Positions 16,686-26,186 of a stretch of DNA of 64,000 nucleotides are shown here, piece by piece. How positions within the stretch are numbered: position 1 is the stretch's first letter; the number at the start of each line of letters is the position of its first letter. Source of the stretch: Chryseobacterium indologenes (GTDB lineage: Bacteria > Bacteroidota > Bacteroidia > Flavobacteriales > Weeksellaceae); NCBI GenBank assembly GCA_001013295.1, contig LAZY01000030.1:124001-188000 (forward strand), read 5' to 3'. Position numbers and translations under genes: made by a program. The notes beneath the pieces were generated by a model, which saw only the letters and a list, made by a program, of their open reading frames with translations, was not told the DNA's origin and did no database searches.

Positions 16686-19091
16686 ATGACAGAATTTGAA
16701 GATATTAGTTTAGAAGAAATGATCAGCGACGGATTTGATATCGTAGCTGAAGAGATCAACCTTTCCGATTTTGCGGAAACTGATCAGAATTCCGAACAGA
16801 AAATATTCCCTATACTTCCCGTAAGAAATATGGTAATGTTCCCTAATGTGGTGATTCCTATTACAGCAGGGAGAAAAGCCTCGATACAGCTTCTTGAAGA
16901 GGCTCAGAAGAATGGAGATTTCATTGGAATTGTAAGCCAGAGAAATTCTGATCTGGAACAACCTGCAGAAAAAGATATTTACACTACCGGAACTCTGGCT
17001 AAGATCATCAAGATCATCAAGTTACCGGAAGGAAACATTACAGCCATCACCAAAGGTTTCCATAGATTCAAGATCAAAAAGATCATTGAAACGCAACCTT
17101 ATTTCAGAGCAGAAATATCAAAATTAAAAGACAGTAAACCCAAAAACCAGGAGGAATATGAAGCCTTACTGGAAAATATCAAAGATCTTGCATTAAAGAT
17201 CATTGAGCTGGATCCGAATATTCCGAATGCAGCCAACTTTGCCATCAAAAACATCAATAATAATGATGATCTTCTGAATTTCATCTGTACGAATGCCAAT
17301 TTCTCCTCTTTAGCCAAACAAAAGCTTCTTGAAGAGAAAAGCCTGATGGAAAGAGCCAACAAGTGTTACGAAATGATGCACGAAGACTTCAGAAAGCTTG
17401 AGCTTAGAAGCCAGATCCATCAGAAAACATCGAAAGATCTTGACAAACAGCAGAGAGAATATTTTCTGAACCAGCAAATCAGAACGATCCAGGAAGAACT
17501 GGGCGGTGGCCCTGAAAGCGATGTGGAAGATCTTATCAATAAGGCGAAGACTAAAAAATGGAGCCAGGAAGTAGAAGATCATTTCCAGAAGGAAATCAGC
17601 AGACTGCAGCGTCAGAATCCGAATTCTCCGGATTATAATGTTCAGAGAAATTACCTGGATTTCTTTACCGATCTTCCATGGGAAACTTATACCAAAGATA
17701 TTTTTGATATTGCAAAAGCTGAAAAGGTTTTAGACAAAGCACATTTCGGACTGGAGGATATTAAAAAAAGAATTTTGGAGCATATGGCTGTTTTGAAATT
17801 AAAAAACAACATGAAGTCTCCCATTCTTCTATTGGTAGGGCCTCCGGGAGTAGGTAAAACCTCACTGGGTAAATCTATTGCCGATGCTTTAGGAAGAAAA
17901 TATGTAAGGTTATCTCTTGGAGGACTTCATGATGAAAGCGAGATCCGAGGACACAGAAAAACGTACATTGGTGCAATGGCCGGAAGAATTCTTCAGTCTA
18001 TCAAAAAGTCCGGAACTTCCAACCCTGTGATTGTTCTGGATGAAATTGATAAAATCGGGCAAGGTCTTCACGGAGACCCTAGCTCTGCCTTACTTGAAGT
18101 GCTTGATCCTGAACAGAATAAATCTTTTTATGATAACTTCCTTGAAATGGGATACGATCTATCAAAAGTAATGTTCATTGCAACAGCAAACTCGCTTTCT
18201 ACAATTCAAACCCCGCTTCTGGACAGAACAGAAATTATTCAGATTGCCGGATACACTCTTGAAGAAAAGATTGAGATTGCTAAAAGACACTTAATTAAAA
18301 AACAGCAGGAAGAGAACGGTTTAGATACAAAATCATTTAAGCTTGGAAATGCTGAACTTAAACATATTATAGAAGCCCACACTTCAGAAAGTGGTGTAAG
18401 AACCCTTGAGAAAAGAATTGCTTCTATTGCAAGATGGGTAGCTCTTCAAACGGCTCTGGAAAAAGAATATGATTCTAAAATTTCTCTGGAAAAGGTAGAT
18501 GAAATTCTTGGTGTACCAAGACCGAAAAGCTTATCTGAGATCACAGGGGTTCCCGGAGTAGTAACAGGTCTTGCCTGGACGAGTGTAGGCGGGGACATCC
18601 TTTATATTGAAAGTATTTTAAGCAATGGAAAAGGAGCTCTTACCATGACCGGAAATCTGGGAACGGTGATGAAAGAATCTGCTACAATTGCTTTAGAATA
18701 CATCAAAGCAAAGCATGATGAGCTGGGAATTCCGCAGGAGGAAATGGATAAGAAAAATATCCACGTCCATGTCCCTGAAGGAGCCACTCCTAAAGACGGA
18801 CCATCTGCCGGTATTGCCATGCTGACTTCAATGGTTTCTTCTTTCAAAAATAAAAAAGTAAAACCTCACCTTGCGATGACAGGAGAAATTACTTTAAGAG
18901 GAAAAGTGCTTCCTGTAGGAGGAATCAAAGAAAAACTTCTTGCAGCCACAAGAGCTGGCATCAAAGATGTTATCCTTTGTGAAGCCAATAGAAAAGACGT
19001 AGAAGAAATCAAAAAAGATTATTTAAAGAATCTGAAGGTACATTATGTCAACAGAATGGAAGAAGTCATTGACATCGCCATTGAAAAATAA
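16686..19091 (+). CDS. lon: endopeptidase La (ATP-dependent Lon protease)
   Basis: 801 residues from the ATG at 16686; an in-frame TTG two codons earlier is a poorer choice. Domain order: N-terminal substrate domain ([18 protein letters not shown], residues about 40-245), a helical linker, AAA+ module (Walker [34 protein letters not shown], Walker [12 protein letters not shown]), and C-terminal Ser-Lys protease (catalytic Ser in [11 protein letters not shown] near residue 700, Lys in [10 protein letters not shown]). It degrades misfolded and regulatory proteins in the cytoplasm. It is monocistronic, with a terminator at 19125. A palindrome lies just upstream of the start. Confidence 0.98.
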   Translation: MTEFEDISLEEMISDGFDIVAEEINLSDFAETDQNSEQKIFPILPVRNMVMFPNVVIPITAGRKASIQLLEEAQKNGDFIGIVSQRNSDLEQPAEKDIYTTGTLAKIIKIIKLPEGNITAITKGFHRFKIKKIIETQPYFRAEISKLKDSKPKNQEEYEALLENIKDLALKIIELDPNIPNAANFAIKNINNNDDLLNFICTNANFSSLAKQKLLEEKSLMERANKCYEMMHEDFRKLELRSQIHQKTSKDLDKQQREYFLNQQIRTIQEELGGGPESDVEDLINKAKTKKWSQEVEDHFQKEISRLQRQNPNSPDYNVQRNYLDFFTDLPWETYTKDIFDIAKAEKVLDKAHFGLEDIKKRILEHMAVLKLKNNMKSPILLLVGPPGVGKTSLGKSIADALGRKYVRLSLGGLHDESEIRGHRKTYIGAMAGRILQSIKKSGTSNPVIVLDEIDKIGQGLHGDPSSALLEVLDPEQNKSFYDNFLEMGYDLSKVMFIATANSLSTIQTPLLDRTEIIQIAGYTLEEKIEIAKRHLIKKQQEENGLDTKSFKLGNAELKHIIEAHTSESGVRTLEKRIASIARWVALQTALEKEYDSKISLEKVDEILGVPRPKSLSEITGVPGVVTGLAWTSVGGDILYIESILSNGKGALTMTGNLGTVMKESATIALEYIKAKHDELGIPQEEMDKKNIHVHVPEGATPKDGPSAGIAMLTSMVSSFKNKKVKPHLAMTGEITLRGKVLPVGGIKEKLLAATRAGIKDVILCEANRKDVEEIKKDYLKNLKVHYVNRMEEVIDIAIEK

Positions 19092-19124
19092 CAATCATTC
19101 ATAACATATCAACTTCTCAATAAG

Positions 19125-19161
19125 GAAACACGTTCTGATCATCAGAGCGTGTTTCTGTTTT
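19125..19161 (+). terminator. terminator after lon
   Basis: GAAACACGTTCTGA pairs with TCAGAGCGTGTTTC across a TCA centre, with one mismatch, and is followed by TGTTTT. It is the only strong hairpin in the 200 bases between lon and the AI-2E transporter gene. Confidence 0.75.
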
Positions 19162-19293
19162 ATAGCGACTTTTCCTGCAACCCGGATGGAATAAAATTTG
19201 ATGTGCTGAAAGAAAAACCTACACTGATTGAATAAAAAATTCTTCAATTCAATGGGTTTTCTTATTTTTATTCCACACTGCAGATTTTAAATT

Positions 19294-20406
19294 ATGAATT
19301 TTCTTAGACTTCCTTTCCTTGTCAAGCTTACGCTGGTTGTAATTTCCCTTATCGGGATTGGCTATCTTCTGGCATTGGGACAAAGTATATTAGCTCCTTT
19401 CTTCCTTGCATTCCTTATGGCGATGCTGTTTTTACCGGCAGCAACTTTTATGGAGAAAAGGCTAAGATTCCCAAGGTCTATGTCTACAATGACCTCCGTT
19501 TTCATCATGCTGATTATTTTAGGAGGAATCATTTACTTCTTTACCAACCAGCTCTCTGATTTTAGTAAGGATCTTCCACACCTCAGAGAACAGTTTACCA
19601 CGGTATTCAACAATCTTCAGCATTGGGTTTCCAAAACATTCAATGTGAAAGTGGATGAACAGGTAGATTATATCAACCAGGGACTGAACAAACTTCTTTC
19701 TTCTTCAGGAGCTATTTTAGGTTTTACTTTCGGAATTTTTTCTACAGGATTTGGGTTTATCATCTTTTTCACCCTGTTTTTTATTTTTATATTAAATTAT
19801 AGAAGACTGTTGAATAATTTCATTGTTACAGTTTTTAGTGAAAGACATAAAGCCAGTGTACAGGAAGCGGTGAATGAGATCAGAATCATGACCAAGAAAT
19901 ACATCTTCGGACTTTTTCTCCAGGTGATTATCGTATCTGTTCTCACCTCCATTCTTCTTACCATTCTGGGGGTAAAATATGCTATCCTTTTAGGAGTTCT
20001 TACGGGATTACTGAATGTCATTCCGTATCTGGGAATTTTTATTTCTCTTTTAATTTCCTGTTTTATAGCATTTGCTACGTCTACCCCTTCTACATGTGTT
20101 TATGTTGCTTTAGGATACATTGCCATTCATGCGGTAGACGGTAATATTGTGCTGCCATTTGTTGTGGGTTCAAAAGTAAAGATCAATGCTTTGTTTTCTT
20201 TTATAGGCATTCTTTTGGGAGAACATCTTTGGGGGATTGCCGGAATGTTCCTGTGTATCCCGGCTATTGCCATCATTAAAATCATCTGCGAAAGGGTTGA
20301 TGATTTAAAACCTTGGGGAAGGCTGCTGGGAGAAGAAATAAAACCCAATAAAAAGAAGAAAAGCTATAAGATTTCTAAAAATATTACACTGAAGGAAATG
20401 GACTAA
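19294..20406 (+). CDS. AI-2E family transporter (UPF0118)
   Basis: 370 residues. The fold pattern is that of the AI-2E exporter family: two or three N-terminal hydrophobic segments, a central soluble stretch (residues about 80-150) and five C-terminal segments. The conserved GLLNVIPYLGIFISLLIS and VGSKVKINALFSFIGILLGEHLWG regions are present. Family members are broad exporters and some are Na+/H+ antiporters; the name reflects TqsA and does not prove quorum-signal export. The C-terminal tail is lysine-rich (NKKKKSYKISKNI). It is monocistronic, closed by the terminator at 20462. Confidence 0.88.
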   Translation: MNFLRLPFLVKLTLVVISLIGIGYLLALGQSILAPFFLAFLMAMLFLPAATFMEKRLRFPRSMSTMTSVFIMLIILGGIIYFFTNQLSDFSKDLPHLREQFTTVFNNLQHWVSKTFNVKVDEQVDYINQGLNKLLSSSGAILGFTFGIFSTGFGFIIFFTLFFIFILNYRRLLNNFIVTVFSERHKASVQEAVNEIRIMTKKYIFGLFLQVIIVSVLTSILLTILGVKYAILLGVLTGLLNVIPYLGIFISLLISCFIAFATSTPSTCVYVALGYIAIHAVDGNIVLPFVVGSKVKINALFSFIGILLGEHLWGIAGMFLCIPAIAIIKIICERVDDLKPWGRLLGEEIKPNKKKKSYKISKNITLKEMD

Positions 20407-20461
20407 ATATGAGTAATAGGCGATAAGTAATATAATAATTGACATACTCCCAACTTTAAAT

Positions 20462-20496
20462 AAAAAGACTGCCTTTTTCAAGACAGTCTTTTTATT
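20462..20496. terminator. bidirectional terminator
   Basis: AAAAAGACTG and CAGTCTTTTT form a 10-bp stem followed by ATTTTT. It lies between the convergent AI-2E transporter gene and the GG-leader peptide gene. Confidence 0.85.
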
Positions 20497-20497
20497 T

Positions 20498-20749
20498 TTA
20501 TGAAAGAGCACACAGTGGACTCATTCCGTTCGGGCAGGTTTCTGTGCAATATATGTAAGTATGTGAATCCGGGCAATAGCCTTTCTCCACTTCCGGCAAT
20601 CCTCCGCCAGCACCACCTCCTAAGCAAGGGTCTCCAGGTGGAATTTTACATGGGCAGCCTATTGGTCCAATATCACATTTTCCAATACCTCCGCCTCCTT
20701 GAATCTCTCTCAAGTTCAAACGGTTTAATTTTTTGAGATTTTTCAACAT
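20498..20749 (-). CDS. double-glycine leader cysteine-rich peptide
   Basis: 83 residues. The leader MLKNLKKLNRLNLREIQGG has the same layout as the peptide at 2355 (L-x-R-x-x-L-R-x-I-x-GG), so both should use the same C39-type exporter/protease. The core after GG begins GGIGKCDIGPIGCPC, contains eight cysteines and a GGGAGGG spacer, and ends SPLCALS. The cysteine count suggests disulfides or a metal site. Unlike the first peptide, the core is rich in proline and glycine. No processing, immunity or export gene is adjacent. The product name bacteriocin-like reflects the leader only. Confidence 0.75.
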   Translation of the reverse strand: MLKNLKKLNRLNLREIQGGGGIGKCDIGPIGCPCKIPPGDPCLGGGAGGGLPEVEKGYCPDSHTYIYCTETCPNGMSPLCALS

Positions 20750-20775
20750 AATTTTTATTAGTTTAGTTTGTATTT

Positions 20776-20783
20776 CAAATATA
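20776..20783 (-). promoter_or_regulatory. -7 element for the cysteine-rich GG-leader peptide
   Basis: On the minus strand TATATTTG matches TAnnTTTG exactly and lies 27 bases upstream of the start codon. No TTG stands at the usual -33 spacing. Confidence 0.5.
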
Positions 20784-20878
20784 AATAATAAAATTATCTG
20801 AAATCCACCATTAACCTACTATTAACATTAATTGTTTATTTTTTGTTAAAATTCAACCAACGAATCTTATTTTTATTT

Positions 20879-20886
20879 TACATTTG
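20879..20886 (+). promoter_or_regulatory. -7 element for the DoxX-family gene
   Basis: TACATTTG matches TAnnTTTG, 18 bases before the ATG at 20904, giving a very short leader. A good -33 TTG at the standard spacing is missing. Confidence 0.4.
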
Positions 20887-20903
20887 ATATTAAATCATCA
20901 ATC

Positions 20904-21281
20904 ATGAAAATAGTAAAATTCATCTTATGCTTACTTTTCGGGCTTATGTTTATCAATGCTGGATTAAACAAGTTTTTTAATTATATGCCCATGGAAAAGC
21001 CAACTCCTGAGCAAATGAAACTTTTCGCTGCCTTTGGAGAAATCAGCTGGCTGATGCCATTAGTAGGAACCATAGAGGTCCTTGGCGGATTGCTTTTTAT
21101 TTTTCCAAAAACAAGAGCATTAGGAGCAATTGTTATCTTACCTGTCATGGTAGGAATTGTCACTCATGTGTTCACAATGGACAAATCTCCCATGGGCATG
21201 AGTATCGCCGGAATTTTGTTTCTCATTAATATCTGGATATTGATTGATAACAGAGGAAAATATAAACACCTAGTTTCTTAA
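20904..21281 (+). CDS. DoxX-like small membrane protein
   Basis: 125 residues with four hydrophobic segments; the first contains FGLMFINAGLNKFFNY, the DoxX family signature near the N-terminus. Segment two has GTIEVLGGLLFIFPKTRALGA, also typical. Family members are small inner-membrane proteins linked to redox or thiosulfate/quinone functions in a few organisms, but most, including this one, have no assigned role. It stands alone; the next gene is on the other strand. Confidence 0.8.
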   Translation: MKIVKFILCLLFGLMFINAGLNKFFNYMPMEKPTPEQMKLFAAFGEISWLMPLVGTIEVLGGLLFIFPKTRALGAIVILPVMVGIVTHVFTMDKSPMGMSIAGILFLINIWILIDNRGKYKHLVS

Positions 21282-21343
21282 GCTGGCAGGTAGTAGGGGT
21301 TACAATACTTACAATCTATTACCTGCCATCTGCTACCTTTTCC

Positions 21344-22702
21344 TTATACAAATGCACTGAATCCGGTAATCGATCGTCCCACAATGAGCGAGTTGATTTC
21401 TTTTGTTCCTTCATAGGAATAAATAGCTTCGGCATCCGCCACAAACCTTGCAACATCATATTCGAGCAGGATACCGTTCCCGCCCAACACTTCTCTTGCT
21501 CTGGATACAATATCTCTTGTCCTTAAAGTACAGAATACTTTAGCTAATGAGGCATGCTCATCTTTTAAAATACCTTCATCCTGCATTTCCGATAACCTGA
21601 AAACCATGGTCTGCATAGCGGTAAGATTAGACAACATTTCTACCAAATGTCCCTGAATCATTTGAAATGAAGCGATAGGTCTTCCAAACTGCTCTCTTTT
21701 TCGGGTATAATCCAATGCACTTTCATAAGCACCTCGGGCACAACCTGTTGCCATCCAAGCTACTCCGGCTCTTGTCATTCGAAGTACTTTTCCGGTATCT
21801 TTAAATGAATTAGCATTCTGCAAACGGTTTTCTTCGGTGACTATACAGTCTTTCAGGGTGATCAGCCCGTTCTGAACAATCCTCAAGGCCATTTTTCCTT
21901 TGATCTTTTCGACGGAATAGCCCGGATTATCTTTTTCCACAATAAATCCTTTCACCTCTCCACTATCCAGATCTCTTGCCCAGATAATTACCAGGTCAGC
22001 AAAAGTGGCGTTTCCGATCCATTTCTTCTGGCCATTTAATACCCAGCCTTCCGGTGTTTTTTTGCAGGTTACCGTCAACCCTCCGGCAGCTCCTGAGCCC
22101 ACTTCAGGTTCTGTAAGTCCGAAAGCGCCTATTTTTTCAAACTTCTGCATCTGTGGAAGCCATTTCTGTTTCTGTTCTTCTGAACCGCAGATATAAATGG
22201 AACCCATTGCCAATCCGGACTGTACTCCAAAAAAGGTCGCAATAGAAGCATCAATTCTAGCCATTTCCATCGCAATAACGCCTTCCATCAGGAAAGGCAT
22301 TCCCGGGCAACCATAGCCTTCATAGGTTACCCCGCAGATATTCAGTTTCTGAAATTTTGGGATCAGCTCAAAAGGAAATTCATCTCTGAGCCAGTAATGG
22401 TTGACCAGAGGTTTAACCTCTTTTTCCATAAAAGCCCTTACCTGAAGCTGAATTTCTCTCTGTTCCGGGCTAAGGGTATGGTAAATATCATAAAAATCAC
22501 CATCTATAGGGGGAAGTTCTTTCTTTTTCTTCTCCGGATTCATCATTTTCATAAGTCCGGACAGCTGTTTATCATCCAGTTTTGAGAAATTCTGCATGAG
22601 TTTAGGTAAATCTACTTTTTGAGAGATTGCACTCAGCTGATCAAAATCGATCGATCTGAATAATTCTATGGCATTTCTGATTTTGGAAAATGTATTTGAC
22701 AT
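21344..22702 (-). CDS. acyl-CoA dehydrogenase (glutaryl-CoA dehydrogenase-like)
   Basis: 452 residues from the ATG at 22702; the longer frame from 22777 adds 25 residues unlike the family. A non-standard N-terminal extension of about 60 residues (ELFRSIDFDQLSAISQKVD, then lysine-rich) precedes the ACAD fold. The core has FGLTEPEVGSGA (FAD/substrate loop), NGQKKWIGNATFADLVIIWA, and TRAGVAWMATGCARGAYESA. Near the C-terminus SYEGTKEINSLIVGRSITG places the catalytic Glu in EGT, as in glutaryl-CoA and short-branched-chain enzymes. It oxidises an acyl-CoA to the enoyl-CoA using FAD; the exact substrate is not fixed. It is monocistronic. Confidence 0.9.
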   Translation of the reverse strand: MSNTFSKIRNAIELFRSIDFDQLSAISQKVDLPKLMQNFSKLDDKQLSGLMKMMNPEKKKKELPPIDGDFYDIYHTLSPEQREIQLQVRAFMEKEVKPLVNHYWLRDEFPFELIPKFQKLNICGVTYEGYGCPGMPFLMEGVIAMEMARIDASIATFFGVQSGLAMGSIYICGSEEQKQKWLPQMQKFEKIGAFGLTEPEVGSGAAGGLTVTCKKTPEGWVLNGQKKWIGNATFADLVIIWARDLDSGEVKGFIVEKDNPGYSVEKIKGKMALRIVQNGLITLKDCIVTEENRLQNANSFKDTGKVLRMTRAGVAWMATGCARGAYESALDYTRKREQFGRPIASFQMIQGHLVEMLSNLTAMQTMVFRLSEMQDEGILKDEHASLAKVFCTLRTRDIVSRAREVLGGNGILLEYDVARFVADAEAIYSYEGTKEINSLIVGRSITGFSAFV

Positions 22703-22910
22703 AATGATATAGTGTAGTTTTGGTTTGTAAAAGATAAGCAAAAATTGCTCCGAAATTAATACATGAACACCAACCATATTTTACAAAACACTCAATTTCA
22801 ATTCATTAAAAAAGAACATTTCGTTTACAAGTCTTTTACTTTCGATTTTCAAGCATTACAAAGGATCCTGTCTGAACTTTGACTCAAGCAAAACATTAAA
22901 AATCTACACT

Positions 22911-23822
22911 ATGAAAACGACTTACATTAAATTATCTCTATCTGCAGTACTTCTTTTGGGAATTTATTCATGTAAAAAAGGAGAAGTTTCATCAAAAGAC
23001 CTTAAAGCCTATGCAACAACGGATTCTGCAGCAGCCATGGTATCAGACAGTATTTCATCGGTTGCCGATATGAAAGTAAAAGACAAACAGTTTATCAAAA
23101 CAGCAGATATAGATATGGAGGTAAAGGATGTCTATAATGCAACCATTGCCATTGAAAAGTCTGTTCAGGAACTTGGAGGATTTGTCACCAACAGCAATCT
23201 TCGCAGTAATGTCGTTTCAGAAGACACTTATAATACTTCCAATGAAGAAGCTATGCTTGTCAAAAAATACCAGACTGAAAATACAATGCAGGTAAGGGTA
23301 CCTACTGAAAAATTAGGTGAGCTTCTAACCTTTATCAATACTAATAAACTATTTCTTAATTCAAGGTCTATCAACGCTGAAGATGTGACCGCCAATATCA
23401 AATATTCTGAGCTTGAAGGAAAGAGAAATCAGAAAACAGCTGAAAATATTGAAAAAATAAAAGCCAATAAAGACAAGGTTACCCTGGATAATGAAAATAT
23501 GTCTGAAGGAAATCTTCAGAAGCTTGCCAGCATGAACATGACCGACCATCTGAAATACAGCACTGTTGACATCTACATCAAAGAACCTAAGCTGCGCATT
23601 GCGGAAATCGCCATTACCAATACGACCAGCATAGACAATAAGTATAAATACAATTTTATCTATGATGCAAAGGATGGCTTCGTATATGGCTTTTATCTGA
23701 TCCAGAGAATTATTGTTGCACTGATCAATATCTGGCCTCTTTTATTAATAGCTGCCGCTCTGATCTATTTCTTAAGAAAAAGGAAAGTATTAAAAGCCGC
23801 ACAACCCGTTACCAAAGAATAA
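22911..23822 (+). CDS. DUF4349 domain-containing lipoprotein with C-terminal membrane anchor
   Basis: 303 residues. A lipoprotein signal (LSAVLLLGIYSC, cysteine near 21) is followed by the DUF4349 region: FIKTADIDMEVKDVYNATIA (residues about 62-80), then a paired beta/coiled-coil domain. Near the end a membrane segment (RIIVALINIWPLLLIAAALI) is followed by a basic tail (LRKRKVLKAA). Lipobox plus C-terminal anchor is the usual layout. The function of the family is unknown. A TACTTTCG element about 65 bases upstream is a candidate promoter; a terminator follows. Confidence 0.85.
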   Translation: MKTTYIKLSLSAVLLLGIYSCKKGEVSSKDLKAYATTDSAAAMVSDSISSVADMKVKDKQFIKTADIDMEVKDVYNATIAIEKSVQELGGFVTNSNLRSNVVSEDTYNTSNEEAMLVKKYQTENTMQVRVPTEKLGELLTFINTNKLFLNSRSINAEDVTANIKYSELEGKRNQKTAENIEKIKANKDKVTLDNENMSEGNLQKLASMNMTDHLKYSTVDIYIKEPKLRIAEIAITNTTSIDNKYKYNFIYDAKDGFVYGFYLIQRIIVALINIWPLLLIAAALIYFLRKRKVLKAAQPVTKE

Positions 23823-23869
23823 AAACCTCCTAACCAATTGGTTATCGTCATAATTTTAGATTTCACAGC

Positions 23870-23900
23870 CTCCTGTTTCCGGGAGGTTTTATTTTTTTTC
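23870..23900 (+). terminator. terminator after the DUF4349 gene
   Basis: A CCTCC / GGAGG stem with a 7-8 base loop is followed by TTTTATTTTTTTT. Confidence 0.85.
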
Positions 23901-23974
23901 AAAAAAACTGTAACGATTGTAATGGCTGGCTTACCTACTGTTTAAAAGAACGGAAAATCAAAAAAAACAATCAT

Positions 23975-24850
23975 ATGAAAAATTTACTAAAACTTGGATT
24001 CGCTGCATTACTATCAATAAGCTTTAACTCTGCTTCAGCACAGCAGAAGAATACCGAGAACAAAAACAGCCTGCTATGGGAGGTATCCGGAAATGGTCTT
24101 TCCAAACCGTCTTATATTGCCGGAACTTTTCATATCTTATGCAGCAAAGATTTTGAAATCAAACCGAAACTATTGAAAGCGCTTGAAAAATCAGATAATT
24201 TTGTGATGGAAATCAATTATACCGATCCTAATGAGATGGCGTCACTGCAAAAAATGTATCAGACGGATCATAAAATATCTGATCAGCTTTCCCCTGATGA
24301 AGCAAAAGAACTAAATGCTCTTCTTGCGGATTATGGCACTAGTCTGAAAAATATAGATTCTTCAAGTCCCCAGGCTCTTTACGCTCTTCTTTCTGCAAAA
24401 GCCGTTCCCTGTCCTCAGACTGACATCAAGCTGTACGAAATGGAACTTCTTCAGAAAGCCATAAAAGATAAGAAAAGCATCAAGGGACTGGAAAAAGTAA
24501 CAGATCAAATGAAATCCATCAACGAAGCCTATGATCTTAAGAGTATCATTGCACAATTGAAAATGGGGAAAGAATATGAAGTGCTATTCAAGAAGATGAT
24601 CGAGGCTTTTAAAAATGAAAATGCACAGTCACTTTATACGCTTTTCAAAGATGATAGATTTATGAATGCCCAGCAGGAAAAAGCAATGCTTACCAACAGA
24701 AATAAAAACTGGGTAAAGATAATGCCGGAAATCATGAAAAAAGAAGGTTCTTTCTTTGCGGTAGGCGGATCACATCTAATGGGAGAAAACGGAATCATCC
24801 CTCTTCTACGATCTCAAGGTTATACTGTAACAGCCGTATCCAACTTATAA
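23975..24850 (+). CDS. TraB/GumN family protein
   Basis: 291 residues with a cleavable signal peptide (ALLSISFNSASAQ). The family hallmarks are SYIAGTFHILCSKDF near the N-terminus (GTxH) and FFAVGGSHLMGENGIIPLL near the C-terminus (GxxH), which together form the putative metal-dependent protease site of the TIKI/TraB fold. It probably acts in the periplasm or on the surface. It is followed after 24 bases by the sigma factor gene, so it may share its transcript. Substrate unknown. Confidence 0.85.
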   Translation: MKNLLKLGFAALLSISFNSASAQQKNTENKNSLLWEVSGNGLSKPSYIAGTFHILCSKDFEIKPKLLKALEKSDNFVMEINYTDPNEMASLQKMYQTDHKISDQLSPDEAKELNALLADYGTSLKNIDSSSPQALYALLSAKAVPCPQTDIKLYEMELLQKAIKDKKSIKGLEKVTDQMKSINEAYDLKSIIAQLKMGKEYEVLFKKMIEAFKNENAQSLYTLFKDDRFMNAQQEKAMLTNRNKNWVKIMPEIMKKEGSFFAVGGSHLMGENGIIPLLRSQGYTVTAVSNL

Positions 24851-24874
24851 TCGTAACCAAACCATGAAATTATT

Positions 24875-25384
24875 GTGAGCAATCCAACTGAAGCGGCTTT
24901 TCTAAAGCTTGTCAACCAGCATAAAGGCATCCTGTACAAGGCCTCACGCATCTATGCCGATTCTATTGAAGATCGGGAGGATCTGCAACAGGAAATCCTT
25001 ATCCAGCTTTGGAAATCTTATCAGAACTTCAAAGGAAACAGTGAATTTTCTACCTGGATGTACCGTGTAGCCATCAATACTGCCATTACTTATCTGAAAA
25101 AGGAAAAACAAAGAAGCAGTAATCACACAGATACTCCCCATCATTTTGAAGTACAGCAGGAGGATTATAACCCGGCAAAAGATAAACAGCTTGAAGTTTT
25201 CTACCTTGCTGTTCAGGAACTGAATGCTCTGGAAAAAGCGGTTATATTTTATTTCATGGAGGGAATGTCTCATAAAGATATAGGAAGTAATCTCGGACTG
25301 AGCGAAGGTAACGCCCGTGTAAAACTCAACAGAACAAAAGAAAAAATACAACAAATCATAAAAAAATCAGGCTATGAATTTTGA
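24875..25384 (+). CDS. ECF-type RNA polymerase sigma factor
   Basis: 169 residues. Region 2 (ADSIEDREDLQQEILIQLWK, then FSTWMYRVAINTAI) and region 4 (LNALEKAVIFYFMEGMSHKD, then LSEGNARVKLNRTKEKI) are both intact. The start is GTG (24875); no in-frame ATG is available. A four-codon ORF (ATG-AAA-TTA-TTG-TGA at 24864) ends inside the GTG, which may couple initiation. The downstream membrane protein overlaps by 11 bases and has the position of an anti-sigma factor. The regulon is unknown. Confidence 0.9.
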   Translation: MSNPTEAAFLKLVNQHKGILYKASRIYADSIEDREDLQQEILIQLWKSYQNFKGNSEFSTWMYRVAINTAITYLKKEKQRSSNHTDTPHHFEVQQEDYNPAKDKQLEVFYLAVQELNALEKAVIFYFMEGMSHKDIGSNLGLSEGNARVKLNRTKEKIQQIIKKSGYEF

Positions 25385-25979
25385 TCAATTAAAAGAACAA
25401 TGGAATAACGAAGCCAGTGATGTCAAAATTCCCGACACCATAGAGCAGCTAAAAGAAAGCAAACACCCCATCGAAAAAATCCAAAAGAATATGAAAAAAG
25501 AATTTCCTGCACAGATTTTGGCCATCATTATGATTGGGTTTATCCCATTGATATTTGACTTTCCATCTTCACGATACCTTATTTATTATGTGTCTTATAC
25601 GATGCTGGTCGCCATTTCCGTCCACTACCTGTTTGGATTTTATAAATTTTATAAGCAAGCGGAATTGTATACAGGAAATACAAAGAACAGTCTTTGGAAG
25701 GTATATCATGAATTGAAACTGAATATGGAAAGATACCAATCCTTTGGCTTCTTATTACTGCCTCATTTCCTTCTCACCACAGGACTTGCAATATACAACC
25801 AAATAGAAAAACGAGGAGAATCTCTGTCAGAACTTACAGGCACTTATCAGCAAGCCTTGACCGTTGTAGTATTATTAGGAATTATAGCACTCGTTGCAAG
25901 TATTGTTCTCTGGACAAAGTATATCTATGGTGGACCGGCCAGACAGCTGGAAAACATTCTGGATGAAATAGATGAATAA
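25374..25979 (+). CDS. membrane protein, probable anti-sigma partner
   Basis: 201 residues. A cytoplasmic N-terminal region of about 45 residues (MNFDQLKEQWNNEASDVKIP, then a basic helix) precedes four hydrophobic segments (residues about 47-65, 70-90, 125-140, 160-180). The ATG lies inside the last codons of the sigma gene, an 11-base overlap, so the two are translationally coupled. The N-terminal FDQLKEQWN...P pattern is common in flavobacterial proteins encoded after ECF sigma genes. No zinc-binding (HxxxCxxC) anti-sigma motif is present, so the mode of sigma control is inferred. Confidence 0.7.
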   Translation: MNFDQLKEQWNNEASDVKIPDTIEQLKESKHPIEKIQKNMKKEFPAQILAIIMIGFIPLIFDFPSSRYLIYYVSYTMLVAISVHYLFGFYKFYKQAELYTGNTKNSLWKVYHELKLNMERYQSFGFLLLPHFLLTTGLAIYNQIEKRGESLSELTGTYQQALTVVVLLGIIALVASIVLWTKYIYGGPARQLENILDEIDE

Positions 25980-26013
25980 TTTTTAAAAGACCGTTCAAAA
26001 AAAAAATTTATAT

Positions 26014-26046
26014 CAACCTCAGACCAGATCTGGGGTTGTCTTTTTT
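26014..26046 (+). terminator. terminator after the sigma/anti-sigma pair
   Basis: CAACCTCAGA and TCTGGGGTTG pair around a CCAGA loop, followed by TCTTTTTT. Confidence 0.85.
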
Positions 26047-26097
26047 AAAAAAATGTTATTTATCACTTTCAAATTTATCAGAGGTTTTATTTTTCCT

Positions 26098-26105
26098 TAA
26101 ATTTG
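26098..26105 (+). promoter_or_regulatory. -7 element for pgi
   Basis: TAAATTTG matches TAnnTTTG, about 82 bases before the pgi start; no consensus TTG stands at -33. Confidence 0.45.
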
Positions 26106-26186
26106 CAAATCAGAAATAAATCGCTATGGATTTTAAATGATTTTGATCCTTCCCATGATTTTCTGAACAACATAAATTACTAAAAT

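Noticed and set aside
17099..17582. Antisense open frames inside lon (and similar long shadows in the other long genes)
   Set aside because: They overlap well-conserved coding sequence and show biased composition only from the opposite strand; no promoter or family similarity.
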